This document shows, piece by piece, positions 61,094 to 64,000 of a stretch of 64,000 nt of DNA. Source of the DNA: Calvatia gigantea (lineage: Eukaryota; Basidiomycota; Agaricomycetes; Agaricales; Lycoperdaceae); assembly GCA_025093985.1 (NCBI GenBank), contig JACAAK010000003.1, positions 496,001 to 560,000 of the forward strand, read 5' to 3'. The notes under the pieces are model-generated. The model was not told where the DNA came from. It did no database searches and worked only from the letters and a program-made list of their open reading frames with translations. The position numbers were made by a program, and so were the translations under genes. The stretch's first letter is position 1, and every line of letters starts with the position of its first letter.

Positions 61094-63578
61094 CATGTAC
61101 TTTGGCCTAAGCAACTCACCAGGAACATTCTCCAGAATGATGACAAACATCTTCCACAACCTCCTACAAAACAGAGATATCATAAATTATATGGATGACT
61201 TTGCCATCCTGGGTGACACCAAAGAACAATTAAGAGAATGAAAAATACAATTTCTAGAACGAGCGGCTCAGTACAACCTATGCTTCAAACAAACCAAATG
61301 CATCTTCGATGTGGAAGAAATCCCAATGCTAAGAGTCAGGGTAGGACATGGACAAATTGAAATGGAAGAGGAAAAAGTGAAATCAGTATGAGACTGGCCT
61401 GAACCCAAAAACACCAAAGGAATAGAGAGGTTCCTGGGTTTTGCAAATTACTATCAATGTTTCATCAAAAACTTCAGCAAAATTACAGGGCCATTAAACA
61501 AACTCAAAGGAGTAGCCACATGGGAATGGACACAAGAACACCAAGCCTCATTCGACCAACTCAAGAAATATATCACCAAGGAACCCATCTTGACATTACC
61601 ACAAAGGCAAGGCCAATTCAGAGTAGAGGTTGACACATCAGACTATACACTAGGAGGTGTACTATCACAGCTACAGGAAGACAAATGGCACCCAATCGCT
61701 TTCACATCACAAACACTATCAATAGCAGAATGAAACTACAAAATATACAACAAAGAATTGTTAGCCATTATCCATGCTCTGAAAGAATGGAGACACTACC
61801 TGCTGGATGCTGAAGAAAAGTTTGAAATCTGGACTGACCATGAAAACCTAAAATACTACCGAGAACCACAGAAGCTAAATGGATGACAAGCCCAATAGTA
61901 CCTACAATTACAAGACTATGACTTTGTACTATGACATGTGCCTGGAAAAACAAACACAAAAGCCAACCTATTATCCCGAATTCACCAAATACCAGAGGAG
62001 CAGGAAGACAAACTAGTCACTATGATCCACGAAAGCTGGCTCCAAGCAGAAAGCATGAACAACTCTGTGCTCCTACAAGCAGAGTTGTTCCTTGAACTAA
62101 CATTCCTAGAACAAATCTGCAATAGGACACAGTGTGAAACAATAGTACTCAATGAACTAAGGAAACAGAAGTCCAAACTTACCGAACACTACAAAGTTGT
62201 CTACAAACAAAATAGTGCATATGTTCCACCCAATTAAAAGTTATGAGAAGAAATTCTAACACAATACCATGATGTTCCAGATGCAGGACACCCAGGCCAA
62301 CATAGAATGACAGAACTAATCAATCACAATTATTGGTGGCCAACAATGTGGAAAGATGTAAAAAGGTACATCCAAGGGTGTTAAGCCTGCCAGAGGAACA
62401 AAACAAGAATGACACTGCTCAAATCACCACTACACTCTCTCCCAGTACCAAATGGACCTTGGGAAGAAATTAGCATTGATATGATTGGACCATTACCAGA
62501 GTCAGAAGGGAAAGACGTGATACTGGTCATCATAGACCACTTCACAAAAATGATACAGCTCACAGTGACAACCACAGATGTTTCATCCAAAGGCATTGCA
62601 AAAATATATTGAGATGAAATATGGAAGCTACATGGACTACTGAGGAAAGTAGTCAGTGACTGAGGACCTCAATTCACATCAGAATTCACCAAAGAACTAT
62701 TCAGAGGACTTGGCATAGAACAAAACCTATCAACAGCATACCGCCTGCAAATGGATGGACAAACAGAATGCATTAACAGAGAAGTAGAAACTTACATCTG
62801 TCTATATTGCAACTACAACCAGGATGACTGGGCAAAATAGCTCCCCATTGCAGAATTCCAGTATAATGACAAGCAACATGGAGGAATATGGGAAACACCA
62901 TTCTTCTTAAACTATGGAAGAAACCCATGGAAAGGCAAGAACAAACTAATAACAAACAACCCAGTGGCCACAGAATTCCTAAAACAACTTCAGACTGCTC
63001 AAGATGACACCGCATCAGTGCTATGTGCATATCAAGAAAAGATGAAACAGCAATACAACCACAATAAGACTAATGCCAAAACATACCAAATAGGTGTTGC
63101 AGTGTGGCTGGAGAACACAAACATCCATACCAATCAGACATCAAAGAAGCTAGGCCAGAAACAGTATGGACCTTTCCTTATTAAGGAAAGAATAGAAGAA
63201 GCAGCATATCGGCTAGTACTACCCAATGAATGGGCCATCCATGATGTATTCAACAAACAACTCCTGACACTATCACACCAGGCCAAGTTCCCAAGTCAAA
63301 AACAGCCATCAGTGCCCAATCCAGTGATCATCAACAATGAAGAAGAGTATAAAGTAGAAGAGATCCATGGACAAAGGAAACAGGGAAGGGGCTACCAATT
63401 CCTAGTCTACTAGAAGGAATATAGCAACAAGGAGGATACGTGAACAGTGGAGTCCAACCTGGAGAATGCAAAAGATGCCATATGAGACTACCTAAAAAGG
63501 CATCTGGAGGATACCCATAAAAAGGGGGGCAGAAAACACAAAAAAGCATCAAACAAACAACCCATACAAGAGAACTAA
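61094..63578 (+). pseudogene. Chromovirus D pol, second half: RT end, RNase H, integrase, chromodomain
   Basis: Resumes at CATGTAC with YFGLSNSPGTFSRMM and YMDD (61190s), then FLGFANYYQCFIKNF, RNase H (VDTSDYTLGGVLSQLQEDK, DHENLKYYREPQK), the integrase zinc region (AGHPGQHRMTELINHNY), core DMIGPLPESEGK and SD*GPQFTSEF (TGA 61 kb side at 62661-62663). It ends with the chromodomain (YKVEEIHGQ, GRGYQFLVY; two Trp codons now stops) and TAA at 63576-63578. Stops are scattered through it, so it is inactive. Confidence 0.9.
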
Positions 63579-63584
63579 ACAAGT

Positions 63585-64000
63585 ATGCCTTCCTCCCAAC
63601 TCAACCATATTGCTATCGACTCTCTCATTCATCCCACCCCTACCAGAATCTCATTCCTACCATTTCCAGAGCCAGGCAGCAGTAGAGCACTAGCTTCCCA
63701 AGGAACTTGCTACAACCTCACCAAAATGCCATCCCCAGCACAAGGCCTCCTCAAAGCCCTGCTTAAGGACATTGATAAAGCAACCAGCAGTGAGATAGAA
63801 AACATTACTGCCCAAAACAAATGATTAGTTGTAAATCGACATATCACTCTCACCACTGCCTATATCACCTTCACTGATATGTATGCAGGTTTCACCAATG
63901 TGTCCTCCTCCACCAGCCAATACATCCCCACTATCTTCTGAGCCCTAGATCAATCCACCCTCATCCCTAGTGAACAAGATCGTGTCCAGGGCCTCCAAAG
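63585..64000 (+). pseudogene. Chromovirus D third ORF, partial (continues past window)
   Basis: ATG 63585 lies 6 nt after the pol stop, the same spacing as in copy A. The frame reads MPSSQLNHIAIDSLIHPTPT, then AQGLLKALLKDIDKATSSEI, a TGA near 63822, then THITLTTAYITF-like and SQYIPTIF blocks with another stop near 63939. It is about 85% similar to copy A over this stretch by eye. Confidence 0.75.

Larger units (their letters stand above)
52711..64000 (+). mobile_element. Chromovirus copy D, full length but split by two insertions, runs off the window
   Basis: 5' LTR 52711-53014, gag, pol in three pieces (54246-54550, 55183-55921, 61094-63578) and the third ORF from 63585. The insertions are a solo LTR (54551-55182) and retrotransposon E (55922-61093). 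D itself is inserted in copy C. The 3' LTR is beyond the window. Confidence 0.9.

Overview
The window looks like nuclear DNA of a filamentous fungus, most likely an agaricomycete (mushroom-forming basidiomycete). Genes are cut by many introns of about 45-60 bp with GT..AG ends and CTAAC-like branch sites. The mobile elements (chromodomain Ty3/Gypsy, Ty1/Copia, tyrosine-recombinase retrotransposon, a CACTA-like N-terminal fragment) fit that group. Many damaged codons look like CpG-methylation decay, as expected where transposons are methylated.

Layout. (1) 1-10.3 kb is host DNA: a Pro/Gln-rich gene (131-1433), a tandem pair of unknown family (4327-5357 intact, 6331-6915 truncated), a 193-aa unknown gene on the minus strand (7445-8081) and a five-exon beta-trefoil-like gene (9508-10222, minus). 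(2) 10.5-11.5 kb is a transposase N-terminal fragment with a 36-bp minisatellite. (3) 11.34-22.62 kb is a large palindrome: arms of about 5.6 kb around a 103-bp spacer (16946-17048). Each arm carries a cytosolic threonyl-tRNA synthetase pseudogene and an unknown gene, divergent from the centre. (4) 22.9-24.7 kb is a multi-pass membrane protein gene in AT-rich DNA. (5) An alpha/beta-hydrolase gene (minus strand) is split: N-terminus at 40.17-40.42 kb, the rest at 25.13-26.55 kb. The 13.6 kb between is two Copia-type LTR elements in opposite orientation, abutting at one shared 5-bp target site. (6) 41.2-64 kb is a nested transposon cluster. Four copies or fragments of one chromovirus family (A 41206-47161 plus strand; B fragment 47936-48630; C 48892-52710 minus, continuing beyond D; D 52711 to beyond the window end) are interrupted by two solo LTRs (51431-52354, 54551-55182). 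A tyrosine-recombinase retrotransposon E (55922-61093) sits inside the reverse transcriptase of D.

Main points. All chromovirus copies share an unrecognised third ORF (about 320-330 aa) after the chromodomain. In A and D its ATG lies exactly 6 nt after the pol stop codon. Decay across the window follows CpG deamination: the two LTRs of Copia element 2 differ at seven dinucleotides, all CpG-derived, three of them TG in one LTR and CA in the other. In-frame stops in pol are mostly former CGA codons. In the palindrome the inner arms appear identical, while the outer right arm carries mainly CpG changes, one of which removes a splice donor. Element E has a spliceosomal intron inside gag and only one visible inactivating change, at its expected recombinase arginine.

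All identifications are by eye from protein motifs and family knowledge; no search or alignment program was run.
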